DNA of 45,923 bases, taken from Armatimonadota bacterium. Lineage in GTDB: Bacteria > Armatimonadota > Zipacnadia > UBA1398 > JAKPQA01. The number at the start of each line of letters is the position of its first letter. Positions within the stretch are counted from its first letter, which is position 1. The notes beneath the pieces were generated by a model. It did not search any database and was not told where the DNA came from. It was given only the letters and a program-made list of their open reading frames with translations. The position numbers were made by a program, and so were the translations under genes. The stretch spans positions 1-45,923 of the forward strand of contig JAKPQA010000023.1 in the NCBI GenBank assembly GCA_029547025.1, read 5' to 3'. Positions 27,362-39,480 of the stretch are shown one piece after another.

Positions 27362-28612
27362 CTACTCGCCCCAGATCTCGATGGGCTTGTAGGGCCAGGT
27401 GCTCTGGACCAGGGACACGACCTCTTCGACCTCGGGACCCACGTACAACACACTGAGGTTGTCCCACGAAAGCACACGCTGCGCGGCCTCGAAAACCTGA
27501 TCACGCGTGGCCGTGGGCTCGCCAATCAGGAGCTGCTCGAAGGCGAGTGGGTCGTCCATCCCGCTGGCGAAGTAGAGCGACCCCCGAGCCGTGGCGGCGG
27601 TCTGGGGGTCGTCGAGCTGGTAGTCACGCTCGAAGGCCAGCACGGTCTGCGCCTCTTGCAGCTCCGCCTTGGTGGGGGGCTCGAAGGTCAGGCTCTCGAC
27701 GCTCCGCACCAGAGCTCGAAGGATCTCGTGGAAGCGCTCATAGATCCCCTCGACATAGACAGTGAGGATGCTCTGGTCGTTGACGAAGAACACCATCGAG
27801 TAGGAGGCGTCGGCCAAGCCCAGGTCCCATGCCAGCCGCTTGGGCACCCTGGCATCGGGGGTGCCTCCGACGATGCAGTCGAGCAGCCGAATGAGGAATG
27901 CATCGGAGTGAAGAACCGAGACTCCCGGGAACAGCAGATGCAGGCTGAACCGCTCGTCTGGAACGGGGACGACGGCGGCTCGCCTGGGCGCCTCGACGCC
28001 CCCCCGGAACGGCGCGGTATTGCTCGAACCGGCCGAGGCAACCAGCGTCGACAGCTCTCCGACGGCCTGTTCGAGGTCCTCGCGTGAGTAGGCGCCGGCC
28101 ACGGCAAGGACCATATCACTCCCCAGCCAGTGCTCGTTGAACGATGTGGCCACGTCGGCCACCGTGATGCTCTCGACGGACTCGCGGGAGCCAAACACAT
28201 TCCAGTTCAGTCCCGGAGCCAGCAGCAGGCGGTTGACCAAGTCGGTCGTGTCCGTCCACCCGTCGTTGGTGTCGGGCAGGGTGTCCCAGAGGCGCGACTT
28301 CTCCCGGAGCAGGGCCTCCTCGGTGAACTCGGCATCGGCCAGCACCTGAGGCACGAGCCGCGCCAGCTCCTCACCGCGGGACCGGTGGCCCCAGACCGTC
28401 ACGTAGGCTTGTCCCACGTCGACGCCGCCATAGCACATGCGGCCGTGAGGCGCCGAGCGGCGACGCGCCATGGTCTCCGCCTCGATCACCACCCTTTGGG
28501 TGAGCGAAGCCACACCCGGGCGATTGGGCGGATCCGTAAGGCTACCAGCGCCCACATGCAGCGAGTAACACACGGAATGCACGTGGGGCGAGAGGAGCTC
28601 GATGACCTTCAT
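27362..28612 (-). CDS. M16 peptidase homologue lacking the HXXEH zinc motif
   Basis: Inverzincin-fold protein of 416 residues with the N-terminal SVCYSLHVGAGSLTDPPNRPGVASLTQ pattern (shown here in part). Active M16 enzymes have H-x-x-E-H right after this; here the site reads SLTQR, so both His and the Glu are gone. The second half keeps the fold-typical GGTPDARVPKRLAWDLGLADAS region. It is therefore probably a non-catalytic partner or scaffold, as in the inactive halves of known M16 pairs. No active M16 gene is in the window. It starts 10 bases after the rpoD stop, on the same strand. Confidence 0.82.
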   Translation of the reverse strand: MKVIELLSPHVHSVCYSLHVGAGSLTDPPNRPGVASLTQRVVIEAETMARRRSAPHGRMCYGGVDVGQAYVTVWGHRSRGEELARLVPQVLADAEFTEEALLREKSRLWDTLPDTNDGWTDTTDLVNRLLLAPGLNWNVFGSRESVESITVADVATSFNEHWLGSDMVLAVAGAYSREDLEQAVGELSTLVASAGSSNTAPFRGGVEAPRRAAVVPVPDERFSLHLLFPGVSVLHSDAFLIRLLDCIVGGTPDARVPKRLAWDLGLADASYSMVFFVNDQSILTVYVEGIYERFHEILRALVRSVESLTFEPPTKAELQEAQTVLAFERDYQLDDPQTAATARGSLYFASGMDDPLAFEQLLIGEPTATRDQVFEAAQRVLSWDNLSVLYVGPEVEEVVSLVQSTWPYKPIEIWGE

Positions 28613-28622
28613 GCTGGGTCGC

Positions 28623-30764
<2,142 letters not shown>

Positions 30765-30858
30765 CGCCAATCCTTCCGCGTCCTCGCGCGGCCGCGGTCG
30801 ATGCCATCGCCCCGCTGATCCGGCCGAGGCGTCTCGTGAGTGCAGGTGTGTCCTCACC

Positions 30859-32754
30859 CTAACCCCCATCGGCGGGCGAAAAACGACCCCGCGGCCCCGC
30901 GTGGCGGCGACGGACGAGCTCCATGAACTCCCTGACGTCGTCGCTTGTTCTCTGCTCCTCGGGGGGAATCCTCGCGACCCGCTCCCGCAGCTCCCGGAAC
31001 CGCTGTTCCTCCCAATGATCGCGAACCAAGTCGAGCTGCTGGAGAGGGAGACCTTCGGCCTCGTGGATGCTCCCCGGCAGGACAACCTCCCCAAACTCCT
31101 CGGCCGCGGCGGCACTGAGCGCCGAGAGGATCTCGGCCCCGGCAACCGCAGCGCCGCTGGCCCAGGCTCGCTGCAGTTCGCGGGCGATCTCCCGCGAGAC
31201 CGGTCGCAGGAACCGATCGGGCGGGAGTTCGCGGAAGATCCGTTCCGCATGGCCGCGGTCGGCCAACGCCGACCGCAAGAGCACTCGCTCTGCCTGCACC
31301 ACCGCCGGCCGCAGCTCTGCCGTGGCGCCCTGAGACACCGACTCGACGACGAAGCCCCGGTCGCGCCTGGGGTCGACCGGCCGCGCCACGGTCCGTGAGC
31401 TCTCGCCCTGCGCGGCTCCCGAATGCGCCCGCAGGCGCTTCCGCTCCGACAGGCGGAGCTGCTCACCCAGAGCTCGCTCCAGGCTGGCCACCCGGCCGGG
31501 GTCTGAACCGGCCAGACGGCTCGCCGCATAGGCTATGTAGCCCGAGCGGGCCACCGGCTTGCGGATCGCCGCCAGCAGATCGGCGATCTCCTCGGCGGCA
31601 CGCTCCCGGCCCGCCACCCCTTCAGACGCCCGAGACGCGACGATGTGGTCAATGGCGAAGTGCACCAGAGGCACCGCCTCGGCCACGACCGCATCGAACG
31701 CTGAGGGACCGCGCTCCCGCAACAAGGAGTCCGGGTCCTCCCCGGCGGGCAGAACCGCGACCTCGACAGGCAGTCCGGAGTTCTCCAGGCTCTCGGTGCT
31801 GCGCAGCACGGCCCCCTTGCCGGCCGAGTCGGCGTCGTATGCGACGATCACGCGCTGGGCCAGCCGGGACAGGGCTCGTACGTGATCGGCCGTCAGCGAT
31901 GTCCCCAGCGTGGCCAGCACATTGGCACGGCCGGCCTGGTGAGCCGCGATCACGTCCGTGTAGCCCTCCACGACCACGGCAACCCCTGAGCGGCGAATGG
32001 CTTCGCGGGCCTGGGCCAATCCGTACAGCGTTTTGCCCTTGGCGAAGACTGCCGACTCGGGGCTGTTGAGGTACTTGGGCTCCTCATCACCGATGGCACG
32101 AGCGCCGAAGGCCACCACTTCACCTTCGAGATTGGTGATGGGGAACATCAAGCGACCGCGGAAGCGATCGTACGCGGCTCCCGTTTCCCTGGGGACCAGG
32201 AGCCCAGCGGCAACCAGTTCCTCCTCGCTAAATCGCTTCTTGGCCGCATCGCGCAGCCGATGCCAGTCGGCCGGTGCGAACCCGAGTCCAAACGCCTGCA
32301 CGCTGGCTGAGGAAATGCCCCGCCGGGCCACGTAGTCCCTCGCTACAGCCGCCTCAGGCGCCTCAGAGAGCACTTGAGCAAAGAACCGGGCCGCGAACGC
32401 GTTCACTCGACACAACTTCTCGCGAACCGAAACCTGCCCGGGCGGCTCCCCTCTACCAACATACCGCAGACCATAGCGCTGTGCCACGCGACGGGCTGCC
32501 TCATGGAATGGAATTCCGAGGAGCCTTTGCACGAACTGGATCGCATTGCCTGCCGCCTTGCACCCGTGGCAGTAGAACATCCGCTTGCTGGGTATGACAT
32601 AGAACGACGGCTGCGTCTCCGAGTGGAACGGGCATGGAGCTTTGAAGTCCTTGCCCGCCCTCTTCAGAGGGACGTACTCGGAGACCACGTCGACGATGTC
32701 GGCGGCCTCGACGATCTCCGCCGCAGTGGCAGGTCTCTCGGCGGAATGAGCCAC
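30859..32754 (-). CDS. dnaG: DNA primase DnaG
   Basis: Makes RNA primers at the replication fork. The N-terminal CHC2 zinc finger ([11 protein letters not shown] ... [10 protein letters not shown]) is followed by the RNAP-like core ([32 protein letters not shown]) and the TOPRIM domain, with [16 protein letters not shown] and [14 protein letters not shown]. The C-terminal helicase-binding region runs to residue 631. The GTG at 32754 has GGAG 6 bases upstream and starts [20 protein letters not shown], a usual primase N-terminus. It precedes rpoD by 94 bases, the classic dnaG-rpoD order. Confidence 0.97.
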   Translation of the reverse strand: MAHSAERPATAAEIVEAADIVDVVSEYVPLKRAGKDFKAPCPFHSETQPSFYVIPSKRMFYCHGCKAAGNAIQFVQRLLGIPFHEAARRVAQRYGLRYVGRGEPPGQVSVREKLCRVNAFAARFFAQVLSEAPEAAVARDYVARRGISSASVQAFGLGFAPADWHRLRDAAKKRFSEEELVAAGLLVPRETGAAYDRFRGRLMFPITNLEGEVVAFGARAIGDEEPKYLNSPESAVFAKGKTLYGLAQAREAIRRSGVAVVVEGYTDVIAAHQAGRANVLATLGTSLTADHVRALSRLAQRVIVAYDADSAGKGAVLRSTESLENSGLPVEVAVLPAGEDPDSLLRERGPSAFDAVVAEAVPLVHFAIDHIVASRASEGVAGRERAAEEIADLLAAIRKPVARSGYIAYAASRLAGSDPGRVASLERALGEQLRLSERKRLRAHSGAAQGESSRTVARPVDPRRDRGFVVESVSQGATAELRPAVVQAERVLLRSALADRGHAERIFRELPPDRFLRPVSREIARELQRAWASGAAVAGAEILSALSAAAAEEFGEVVLPGSIHEAEGLPLQQLDLVRDHWEEQRFRELRERVARIPPEEQRTSDDVREFMELVRRRHAGPRGRFSPADGG

Positions 32755-32908
32755 GGGTTCTCCATCCCCTGGGTGCAGCCGCGCTGATAGCCGGCATCGG
32801 CAGCACACCGCCACGCGAGCCACCGGGCCTTGCCAGCTCGGAGCAGTGTTCCCGACCCGAACTCAGCGCCCTCCCGCAGAGTCCTCAGGCGGAACCTCAG
32901 AGAACACA

Positions 32909-32936
32909 CGAGGCCCGCGCGAAACCCCGGGCCTCG
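32909..32936 (-). terminator. Inverted repeat after the Gly/Met-rich gene
   Basis: CGAGGCCCG (32909-32917) pairs perfectly with CGGGCCTCG (32928-32936) across a 10-base loop. It lies 30 bases beyond the stop of the minus-strand gene at 32966-34153 and upstream of dnaG. On the minus strand it is followed by TGTGTTCTCT, mildly U-rich. It is a plausible terminator separating that gene from the dnaG operon. Confidence 0.5.
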
Positions 32937-32965
32937 CAGAGCAGTCTCTACCGGCGGGCTGCCGT

Positions 32966-34153
32966 CTAGCTGGGATCCGGATCCCAGATGTGGATCCGCG
33001 TGACCTTCATGTCGTGCAGAGTGAATGCCACATTGCCCTGCTTGAGCCCGCGGACCTCGTGGTACCACAGGATGGCATCACGGCGGAAGACATTGGTGGC
33101 CCCGCCGAAGGTCACCGAACCGAAGGTCACCGAAGTGCCCTCACCGAAGTTGGTGAGGACGGAACTGCCACTGCCGGTGAATGTCTCGAGCGTGTGGGGC
33201 CACATGTAGCGCTGGAGGACACGCTTGAAGTCATCGCCCAGCTTGACCGTCTCATGGGGTCGGCCCATGGCGGTCCGGGCGAAATCGCAACGCTCGCCGG
33301 CTACCGAGATGGCGACGATCTTGCCCGAGTTCTTATTGATGACAAATCCCACGGCACACTTGTCGCGCATGTAGAACCATTCGATCTCGTCCTCGTGCAG
33401 GTCAAACCAGATGGCCATGACCCAATCGGGGAAGTCGCTCACTCCCTGGGCCGGGCCAAAGCCGCCGGCTCCCGCACCCGCCGCGCCCGCGGCGCCACCG
33501 GGGCCGGCCATTCCGGGCATACCCATCATCCCGGGACCGGGACCGGCACCGCCCATCATGCCGGGCTGGCCCCCCATCATGCCACCGGCTCCTGCCATGG
33601 GGCCCGTGGCGCCGGCAGCGATTTGGCCGGGAGGCATCCCCATGCCGCCGCCGCTACCCATGCTACCCATCGGCGCAGCCATTTGCATGGCCATCTGCAC
33701 GGGCGTGACCGGTGCCACGGCGGAAGGGATGCTCCGAGTGCTTCCCCGCGCCATGCCCGGCCCCATGCCGCCGCCCATCATCCCGGGACCCGAGCCCATC
33801 GGTCCGCCGCCGGGGCCCATCATGCCAGCGGCACCGGGGCCCATCATACCCGCAGCACCGGGGCCGGCCGCACCGGTCCCGCCGGGACCCGTCAGGCCGG
33901 GGCCTTGGCCCCCCTCGGCACCGGGCACGTTGGCCCGATCGGCCGAGGTGGCCGTCGCGACGATAATCCCGTCCGGCTGGCCGTAGCCCGGGATGTCGAG
34001 CAGAATCATTGCGTTGTCGCCCAGGCGTATGCCCGCAAGCTGGGTCTCCATCCACCATGCGTGAGATGGAACGGCCGCAGCAGCCAGTGCCACAACCGCG
34101 ACCCACAAGACCGCACTGTGCGGGTAAGCCCGCCGACCAGACCTCGTGCTCAT
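32966..34153 (-). CDS. Secreted protein with Gly/Met/Pro-rich low-complexity middle
   Basis: Function unknown. Residues 1-33 form a signal peptide ending SHAWW. Residues 34-75 are a short ordered domain (LAGIRLGDNAMILLDIPGYG). Residues 80-245 are low complexity, with repeated GPGAAGMMGPG, GPGMMGGGMGPG and GGMMGGQPGMMGG. The C-terminal 150 residues are ordered (DWVMAIWFDLHEDEIEWFYM, GFVINKNSGKIVAISVAG, VFRRDAILWYHEVRGL) and contain ordinary beta-strand patterns. The ATG at 34153 has GGGAGG 7 bases upstream; a longer start at 34228 would place the signal peptide internally. It is followed by the dnaG operon with a hairpin between. Confidence 0.75.
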   Translation of the reverse strand: MSTRSGRRAYPHSAVLWVAVVALAAAAVPSHAWWMETQLAGIRLGDNAMILLDIPGYGQPDGIIVATATSADRANVPGAEGGQGPGLTGPGGTGAAGPGAAGMMGPGAAGMMGPGGGPMGSGPGMMGGGMGPGMARGSTRSIPSAVAPVTPVQMAMQMAAPMGSMGSGGGMGMPPGQIAAGATGPMAGAGGMMGGQPGMMGGAGPGPGMMGMPGMAGPGGAAGAAGAGAGGFGPAQGVSDFPDWVMAIWFDLHEDEIEWFYMRDKCAVGFVINKNSGKIVAISVAGERCDFARTAMGRPHETVKLGDDFKRVLQRYMWPHTLETFTGSGSSVLTNFGEGTSVTFGSVTFGGATNVFRRDAILWYHEVRGLKQGNVAFTLHDMKVTRIHIWDPDPS

Positions 34154-34462
34154 CAAGTCGCCTCCCGCCAGCCAGGACAAACTGGGCGCGCTGTCAGCAT
34201 CTTGCACGCCGAGAACCCATCGCCACATCCGCTCAGTTCAGCCTGGCAGGCAACTGCCATCGCATGATGCTCCCACGCCGCCACCGCCCGCGAGGCCAGC
34301 GCCCGCGGCATCCAGGAGCCGTGGCGATGCCATTCGGCGCACACATGCCCGACTCCTACCTGATCGTATAATGCCTTTCGCAGGGTTCTGGTTTTCTCCT
34401 GCCCTCAATCCTTCCCATTTCGCGGTCGGGTACACAACCGGATGGGCGCCAAATGGCCGCGG
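34154..34462 (-). other. 309-base gap between glycoside hydrolase and Gly/Met-rich genes
   Basis: Both flanking genes are on the minus strand, so this should hold the end of one transcript and the promoter of the next. I found no clear hairpin followed by a U-run and no defensible -35/-10 pair. A TATAAT at 34367-34372 is on the plus strand, where no gene follows. A 63-residue minus-strand frame ending at 34153 lacks protein-like features. Confidence 0.3.
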
Positions 34463-37105
34463 TCAGGCTGGCGGAGGTACCATCATGCCCCGGTCGTCGA
34501 AGGCGATGGGCCGGTGGGCCTGGCAAGGCGTGGCTGGCCCGCCGGCCACCGAGACCGCAATCCCCTCGGCGTCGGTCATGAACCAGAATCGGTCCCCGAT
34601 GCGTACCAGGTCCCACGACCCGTTGCGTTGCCGCACGCGGAGCAGCGGATAGCCGCCCAGCAGGAGGGTGGTCGCCGTCTGACTCGGCTGGCCAAGGGTG
34701 GTGGGCGGTGCCTCGCCTCTCCGCATCACGGCGTAGGGCTTGGGGCCTCCGGTCACTCGCGCGACCTGCTGTCGCTGGTTTTCCGCCACGGTGACCATAC
34801 GGACGACGTACGATCGCGACTCGAACAGGGGCTTGCCGTCCAGCGCCACCGCAGTCAGGGCGCAGCATCGGTCGTGCGTTCGGAGCTCCAGGTCGCCGGC
34901 CTTGGCAGAGAGGGCACTGGCGTCACTTGCGGCGATCATCCTCGCGGTGGGGGCGTTCACCGTGAGCAGTCCCTGGCCGGCATCACGGATGATCTCACCC
35001 GTATCTGAGATGGTGATGCCCTCTTCGAGAGTTCGGTGCGACGCGACCCGCTCGGCGGCGCTCAGCCGTTGCGCTCGACGGCCGAGCACGTCGAACACGA
35101 GGGCTGCCAGATCATGGTCGGGGAGGTTGCGGAACACGAAGTTGCCCTTGGCGTCGTCGTGGAAGCCGAGGGCGGACTGGAGTGAGCCGTTGGTTCCGAT
35201 CGGGACGAACCCGGCTTTCCCGATGGCATCGAGGTCGTACGTGCGGGTGAGGTCGTAGCCGGTACGGCGGCCGTCGGCGATGAGACCGTCGAACAAGACG
35301 GGTTGCGGCGAGTCGTCGCCCGGCGGCCGCCCGGGGGGCACCGCGTAGCCGGAGAGCCAGCCCATCTCGGACTCCATGGCCGGGGGCACCGGGCCGCCGG
35401 CGACGGAGCCGGGGAGGATCAAGCCACGGCCGTCGGCGCCGCGACCGGGGCTGCGTCCGGCCAGGACGGTCAGGTCGGCCTCGGCCGGTACCTGGCCGTC
35501 GTCGAACCGGTTCCGCAGCCGCGAGATCCATGCGGCCCGGTGGACGGGGTTCAGACCCTGAACCGACGCGAACACGTCGTCTGGGCCAAAGGACACATCG
35601 ACCCTCAGCTGGCCGGGGCGCAGATGGCGGCCGGCGAACACCTCGCCCGCCACCGCAAAGGGACCCCATCGGGCCGGGTCAGCCCGGAAGTCGAAGTAGT
35701 CGATGGGTCTGCCTCCATCGGCCGCCTGGTAGGTGAATGCCAGCGCCGCATCGATCTCCTGCAGGGAGCAGAATGCGGCCATTTCGAGCACGCCGGTGGC
35801 TCGGGCCGGGTTCGGCCAGCAGTAGGTCCACTCGCGCACCACCAGAGGCTTCCGCGCCGTAAGTGCCACGGCCAGTGCCGGCCCCAGGCTCCGGCCGCCG
35901 TCGGAGCGTAGTGGCGGCTCCTGGTTCACGAAATAGGGATCCTGCCACTCGCGCCCGGCGGGCCATGTGGGATGGTCCCAGTAGAAGTTGGCGCCGACGT
36001 AGTCGAGCGCATCGGTGATGGACCGGGTATCGGCCAACTGCTCCGAGCTGCCGACGGCTCCGATGGGGACCTTCACGCCCAGAGACCGGAGGTGGTCGCG
36101 CATCTGGGAGAAGTAGTCGACGTGAACCTCATGGAAGAAGCGGGCGCCATCGGCCCGGCGCCGCGGCCCCTGGCGGGCACCTGTCGCGGTCGTTCCGCCA
36201 CTCCCAGGGGCCAGGATCGGCAGGGCCACCGTTCCTTTCTCGAGCAGCTCGAACGGGAGCAGGTCGCTGCCACTCCCTCCAGTCGACCATTCGCGGCGCA
36301 GCCGGTCACTGTCGGAGTATCGGGCCCGAAGCCACTCATTCCATCGCTGCTTGAGCCGCTCCCGGTATGGCTCCCGGAGGGTCGGAATGTCGTTGCGGCG
36401 GATGAACAGGCCGTTCTCGTCGTAGAGCTCGACGAAGGCCACGGTCGGGTCATCGGCATAGGCCAGGCTCGTGTGTGGGTTCACGTGTTCCCGCAACAGC
36501 CTCTCGGCATAGTCCTTCTGCAGGGCGATGAGCTCGGGCACGAACACGGCATACGGCTTCGCGCCACGACCCAGGTCCACCCCCCTTTCGACCGTGGGTT
36601 CGCTGAACACGCGGTAGTCGAGGAGGTCGAGATAGACATAGATCCCCCGTTGGCCGAGCCGGGCGATCCAGTAGTCCAGGGCCGCCACGCGATCGGCGTT
36701 GAGGCCGCCGCCCTGGCCGACGATGCCTCCCGGCCCGTCGAGGTGGTGGAAGCGGACCAGGTTCACGCCGGACCGTGCGAAGGTTGCCACGACGCGATCA
36801 ATGACCTCACGTTGGGCGAAAACGCCGTCGCGCGCCACATTGACGCCCCAGAAACGCGCGGGTGTCCCGTCGGTGAAACGGAAGCGTCCCTCCGGATCAA
36901 CGGTGAGGAAGCCGTGCTTGCCGGTGGGTGCCTCGAGGCGGAAACTGAAGTCGAAGAGGCTGGAGCACGGCCACGGAGTGAGCGAGGGGCTCGTGACCCC
37001 CGGTTCGAACGCCACTGGCCAGGAGGGCGGCGAGCCCGGTTGTTGGCCGGCCGCCGTACCTAATGCGGCTGCAGACCACCCCGCCGCCAGCGCGCACCAC
37101 ACCCA
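34463..37105 (-). CDS. Secreted glycoside hydrolase of the cellulase superfamily, unassigned
   Basis: A large exported enzyme (about 880 residues) with a glycosidase-like (beta/alpha)8 barrel. The barrel start is PARFWGVNVARDGVFAQREV with RSGVNLVRFHHLDG. The candidate acid/base Glu230 sits in VELYDENGLF and the nucleophile Glu425 in PLVVREWTYCWPN. The segment DYVGANFYWDHP is also typical of the clan. The C-terminal half is beta-rich without a clear binding motif. The true start is unclear: the GTG at 37105 gives a short signal peptide (WCALAAGWSAAALGTAAGQQ), while the open frame runs on to 37294 into the deacetylase gene. It follows the polysaccharide deacetylase gene closely, suggesting a joint glycan-degrading unit. 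The substrate is unknown. Confidence 0.75.
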   Translation of the reverse strand, partial: WVWCALAAGWSAAALGTAAGQQPGSPPSWPVAFEPGVTSPSLTPWPCSSLFDFSFRLEAPTGKHGFLTVDPEGRFRFTDGTPARFWGVNVARDGVFAQREVIDRVVATFARSGVNLVRFHHLDGPGGIVGQGGGLNADRVAALDYWIARLGQRGIYVYLDLLDYRVFSEPTVERGVDLGRGAKPYAVFVPELIALQKDYAERLLREHVNPHTSLAYADDPTVAFVELYDENGLFIRRNDIPTLREPYRERLKQRWNEWLRARYSDSDRLRREWSTGGSGSDLLPFELLEKGTVALPILAPGSGGTTATGARQGPRRRADGARFFHEVHVDYFSQMRDHLRSLGVKVPIGAVGSSEQLADTRSITDALDYVGANFYWDHPTWPAGREWQDPYFVNQEPPLRSDGGRSLGPALAVALTARKPLVVREWTYCWPNPARATGVLEMAAFCSLQEIDAALAFTYQAADGGRPIDYFDFRADPARWGPFAVAGEVFAGRHLRPGQLRVDVSFGPDDVFASVQGLNPVHRAAWISRLRNRFDDGQVPAEADLTVLAGRSPGRGADGRGLILPGSVAGGPVPPAMESEMGWLSGYAVPPGRPPGDDSPQPVLFDGLIADGRRTGYDLTRTYDLDAIGKAGFVPIGTNGSLQSALGFHDDAKGNFVFRNLPDHDLAALVFDVLGRRAQRLSAAERVASHRTLEEGITISDTGEIIRDAGQGLLTVNAPTARMIAASDASALSAKAGDLELRTHDRCCALTAVALDGKPLFESRSYVVRMVTVAENQRQQVARVTGGPKPYAVMRRGEAPPTTLGQPSQTATTLLLGGYPLLRVRQRNGSWDLVRIGDRFWFMTDAEGIAVSVAGGPATPCQAHRPIAFDDRGMMVPPPA

Positions 37106-37140
37106 CGCGTGGCCGAGGGGGCACGCGACGTGGGGGTCTC

Positions 37141-39153
37141 TCAGTGGGCTCCCGCCCGGGGCACCGCGAGCTCGTCCACGGCGGAACTGCTCGGTGCCGC
37201 AGCAACCCCGGTCGTGGGCGTCGTCGCCCCCGCGACGGGCGTTAGCGGAGTGGCGGGTGCCTCGAAGGCACGCCCGGGGTACCGCTGGAGCCACTGTCCC
37301 ACGGTGAGGAACTCGAAGCCGGCATCACGCAGCATCCGGATGAGTGGCTCGAGGCAGTAGACGGTCTTGTCCTGCCCGTTGTGCAGCAGGATCGTTGAGC
37401 CGTCCTGCGCCTGGCTTGCCATGCGGCGCGCAATCTCCTCGGGCGCCAGCGACATGATGGGCCAGGTGTTCAGGCTGCTGGGGATGACCGTCAGGTTTGC
37501 CTGGCTCGCGACCAGTTGCGCTCGTGGTCCAAAGTTCTCGCCCGGCGCGCGGAAGTACGTCACCGGTCGGCCGAGTATGGCCTCCAGGAGAGCCTTGCCA
37601 CCAAGCATCTGCCGCTGGACCTCCGGCGCCAAGAGCCCATCGAGGTTGAGGTGCTCATAGGTGTGGTTCCCCACGTCGTGGCCCTCCTGAGCGATGCGGC
37701 GCACCAGCTCGGGGTACTGCTCGGCCTGGGTGCCAACGAGGAAGAAGCTGGCCTTCACGTCTTGCTCGGCCAGGATCCGCAGCAGCGCGGGCGTGACGAG
37801 GGGGTGGGGCCCATCGTCGAAGATCAGGGCCACGGACTTCAGGTGGCGAGGCACAATCGGGACCACCGGTTTGGGCCCCGGACTCTCGATCACGGGGGGT
37901 GGGGAGTCGGCCGGCCGGGGCACTGCGGGGCTGGGGACAGGATCTCGCGCACTCCGGACTACGGGGACCCAACCCGGGGGCAGAGTGGGCTCACGCTCCG
38001 CGGGGTCGCGCTGGGTCAACTGGGTGAGCCGCTCGCGCAGGGATGCGACCCATGCCTCCGACGGCTGGGGCGTCATGGCGGCCACGACTTGGCGGACGAT
38101 TGTGGGATCCTCTTCGGGGGCCAGCGCTACGGGCAGACCGCTCTCACGGGTCACATGGACCACGACCTGGTCGTGATAGAGCTCGGCCCCCAGATAGCTC
38201 TCCTGGGCGCGGACGGAGATCAGGTACTCGCCGGGGACGAGGTCGTAGACATCCCAGGTGTACCGGTACGGAGGCTTGTCGGTGGCGTGGATGCGGCCGC
38301 CATTCACGTAGAAGGTGACATACAGTGGCCGCGCCTCGCCAATGATCGAGGCCAGGAGTGGGACTTTCCCGCGCACCGTGGTACCGGTCAGCGGGGTGAT
38401 GATTCGGATCCCGGGGCGTTCGAACCGGGCGGCGGCCGAGACGGCTCCCATACCCTCGATCGGACTGCGGCCGGACACCAGAGCGTCGGGTCCCAGAAGC
38501 GCGAGTTGCCGGGCCGGCGTGATCAGGCTTCGGGCGCGGAAATCCAGGATTTGCCGCAGCGTGTTCCCCGCTTCGGGGGCGGTGCCGAGACGGGTGCCAG
38601 CCTCGGCCATTACCATGAGAGCCAGGTAGTTGGCGGGATCGCTGTCGAGGACGAGCCGGGCCTCTGCGCGCGCGTCGGCGCAGTCGCCGGCCAGCAGGGC
38701 GCAGTAGGCCAGCGTGGCGCGCACGGCGGCGACGGGCTGCACACCGAGGTCGATGGACTGCTGGAGCAGCGAACGCGCGGCCAGCACCTCGCCCGCGGCC
38801 AGGGAGGTGAGGGCTTGGCCCACCGTGGCCGCGGCCGGCAGGCGGCCGCCTGCCAGGCGGAAGCTCCGATCCGCCTCGGCCCGGCGCCCCAGGCGCAGCT
38901 GCGCCACGCCGCTGCCAAGGCGCGCGATCTGGCAGTCCGGCTCGACCTGGGTGGCCTGGGCGAAGGCTTGGAGGGCCACCTCGTCGGCACCCTCGGCCAG
39001 CGCGCGAGCGCCTTGGTCGAGGAACTGACGGGCCAGGGCGGCCGTACCGGCCCCCGCATCCGCGGCCCAGGCGTCCCAGGCGGATCCCGCCCATGAGATC
39101 AGGAGGCCTGCCATGGCCATGCAGAGCCCCCGCGAATGCTGTCGAGGTGCCAC
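37141..39153 (-). CDS. Secreted CE4 polysaccharide deacetylase with TPR-like and Ig-like parts
   Basis: Removes acetyl groups from a glycan such as peptidoglycan or chitin-like chains. The layout is a signal peptide (to about 31), a TPR-like helical region 35-215, an Ig-like domain (about 247-335: GIRIITPLTGTTVRGKVPLLASI in part), a Pro-rich linker (about 380-430), and then the CE4 catalytic domain from 437. Motif 1 is IFDDGPH (Asp446-Asp447), motif 2 HTYEH (His497, His501), motif 3 RAPGEN (535-540) and the later ILLHNG. The metal ligands are thus complete. The GTG at 39153 is used; an ATG at 39120 is possible. It lies next to a small membrane protein gene upstream and the glycoside hydrolase downstream. 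Confidence 0.9.
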   Translation of the reverse strand: MAPRQHSRGLCMAMAGLLISWAGSAWDAWAADAGAGTAALARQFLDQGARALAEGADEVALQAFAQATQVEPDCQIARLGSGVAQLRLGRRAEADRSFRLAGGRLPAAATVGQALTSLAAGEVLAARSLLQQSIDLGVQPVAAVRATLAYCALLAGDCADARAEARLVLDSDPANYLALMVMAEAGTRLGTAPEAGNTLRQILDFRARSLITPARQLALLGPDALVSGRSPIEGMGAVSAAARFERPGIRIITPLTGTTVRGKVPLLASIIGEARPLYVTFYVNGGRIHATDKPPYRYTWDVYDLVPGEYLISVRAQESYLGAELYHDQVVVHVTRESGLPVALAPEEDPTIVRQVVAAMTPQPSEAWVASLRERLTQLTQRDPAEREPTLPPGWVPVVRSARDPVPSPAVPRPADSPPPVIESPGPKPVVPIVPRHLKSVALIFDDGPHPLVTPALLRILAEQDVKASFFLVGTQAEQYPELVRRIAQEGHDVGNHTYEHLNLDGLLAPEVQRQMLGGKALLEAILGRPVTYFRAPGENFGPRAQLVASQANLTVIPSSLNTWPIMSLAPEEIARRMASQAQDGSTILLHNGQDKTVYCLEPLIRMLRDAGFEFLTVGQWLQRYPGRAFEAPATPLTPVAGATTPTTGVAAAPSSSAVDELAVPRAGAH

Positions 39154-39159
39154 CGAGGG

Positions 39160-39480
39160 TCATTCTCCCTTTTTGCCGCCCAGGACACCGATCAGCGAGG
39201 CGCCCTTATGGGCGATAAGTGCGGCAAGTCCACCTAGAACGAGGAGCGTCAGGAGATAGACGCCCGCCTCGGCCATGAACTGGACGAGCGGGCTCATCCC
39301 CTCCAGCGCACTCGGCGTGGTGACCCGGGCCGAGGGGATCGGCAGCCACTGGGGAGTCCCGGAGCCCAGGGCATGATGAAACAGCACGGGGAACATGTAG
39401 GCCAGGTAGAACACGTACCCGAGCAGGGCCATGCCTGCCACGAATACTGCTATTCCGATGGCCTTGCCGAAGGTCTCCAA
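39160..39480 (-). CDS. Small membrane protein of unknown function
   Basis: A 106-residue protein with two hydrophobic segments, near residues 7-30 (GIAVFVAGMALLGYVFYLAY) and 70-100 (EAGVYLLTLLVLGGLAALIA). An outer loop with PQWLPIPSARVTTPSALEG lies between. It ends GGKKGE. I do not recognise a family. The TTG start at 39480 has a GAGG stretch about 5 bases upstream. It precedes the deacetylase gene by only 6 bases, so coupling is likely. Confidence 0.65.
   Translation of the reverse strand: METFGKAIGIAVFVAGMALLGYVFYLAYMFPVLFHHALGSGTPQWLPIPSARVTTPSALEGMSPLVQFMAEAGVYLLTLLVLGGLAALIAHKGASLIGVLGGKKGE

Noticed and set aside
30765-31529. Open frame extending rpoD 255 codons upstream, into dnaG
   Set aside because: It overlaps dnaG in another frame and shows no sigma features. 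The TTG at 30764 has a good ribosome site and gives a normal sigma N-terminus.
34367-34372. TATAAT as a plus-strand promoter
   Set aside because: No plus-strand gene follows and no -35 box is present.
37516-39096. Long plus-strand open frame (526 codons) opposite the deacetylase gene
   Set aside because: It lies antisense to a gene with complete CE4 motifs and has no recognisable domain.
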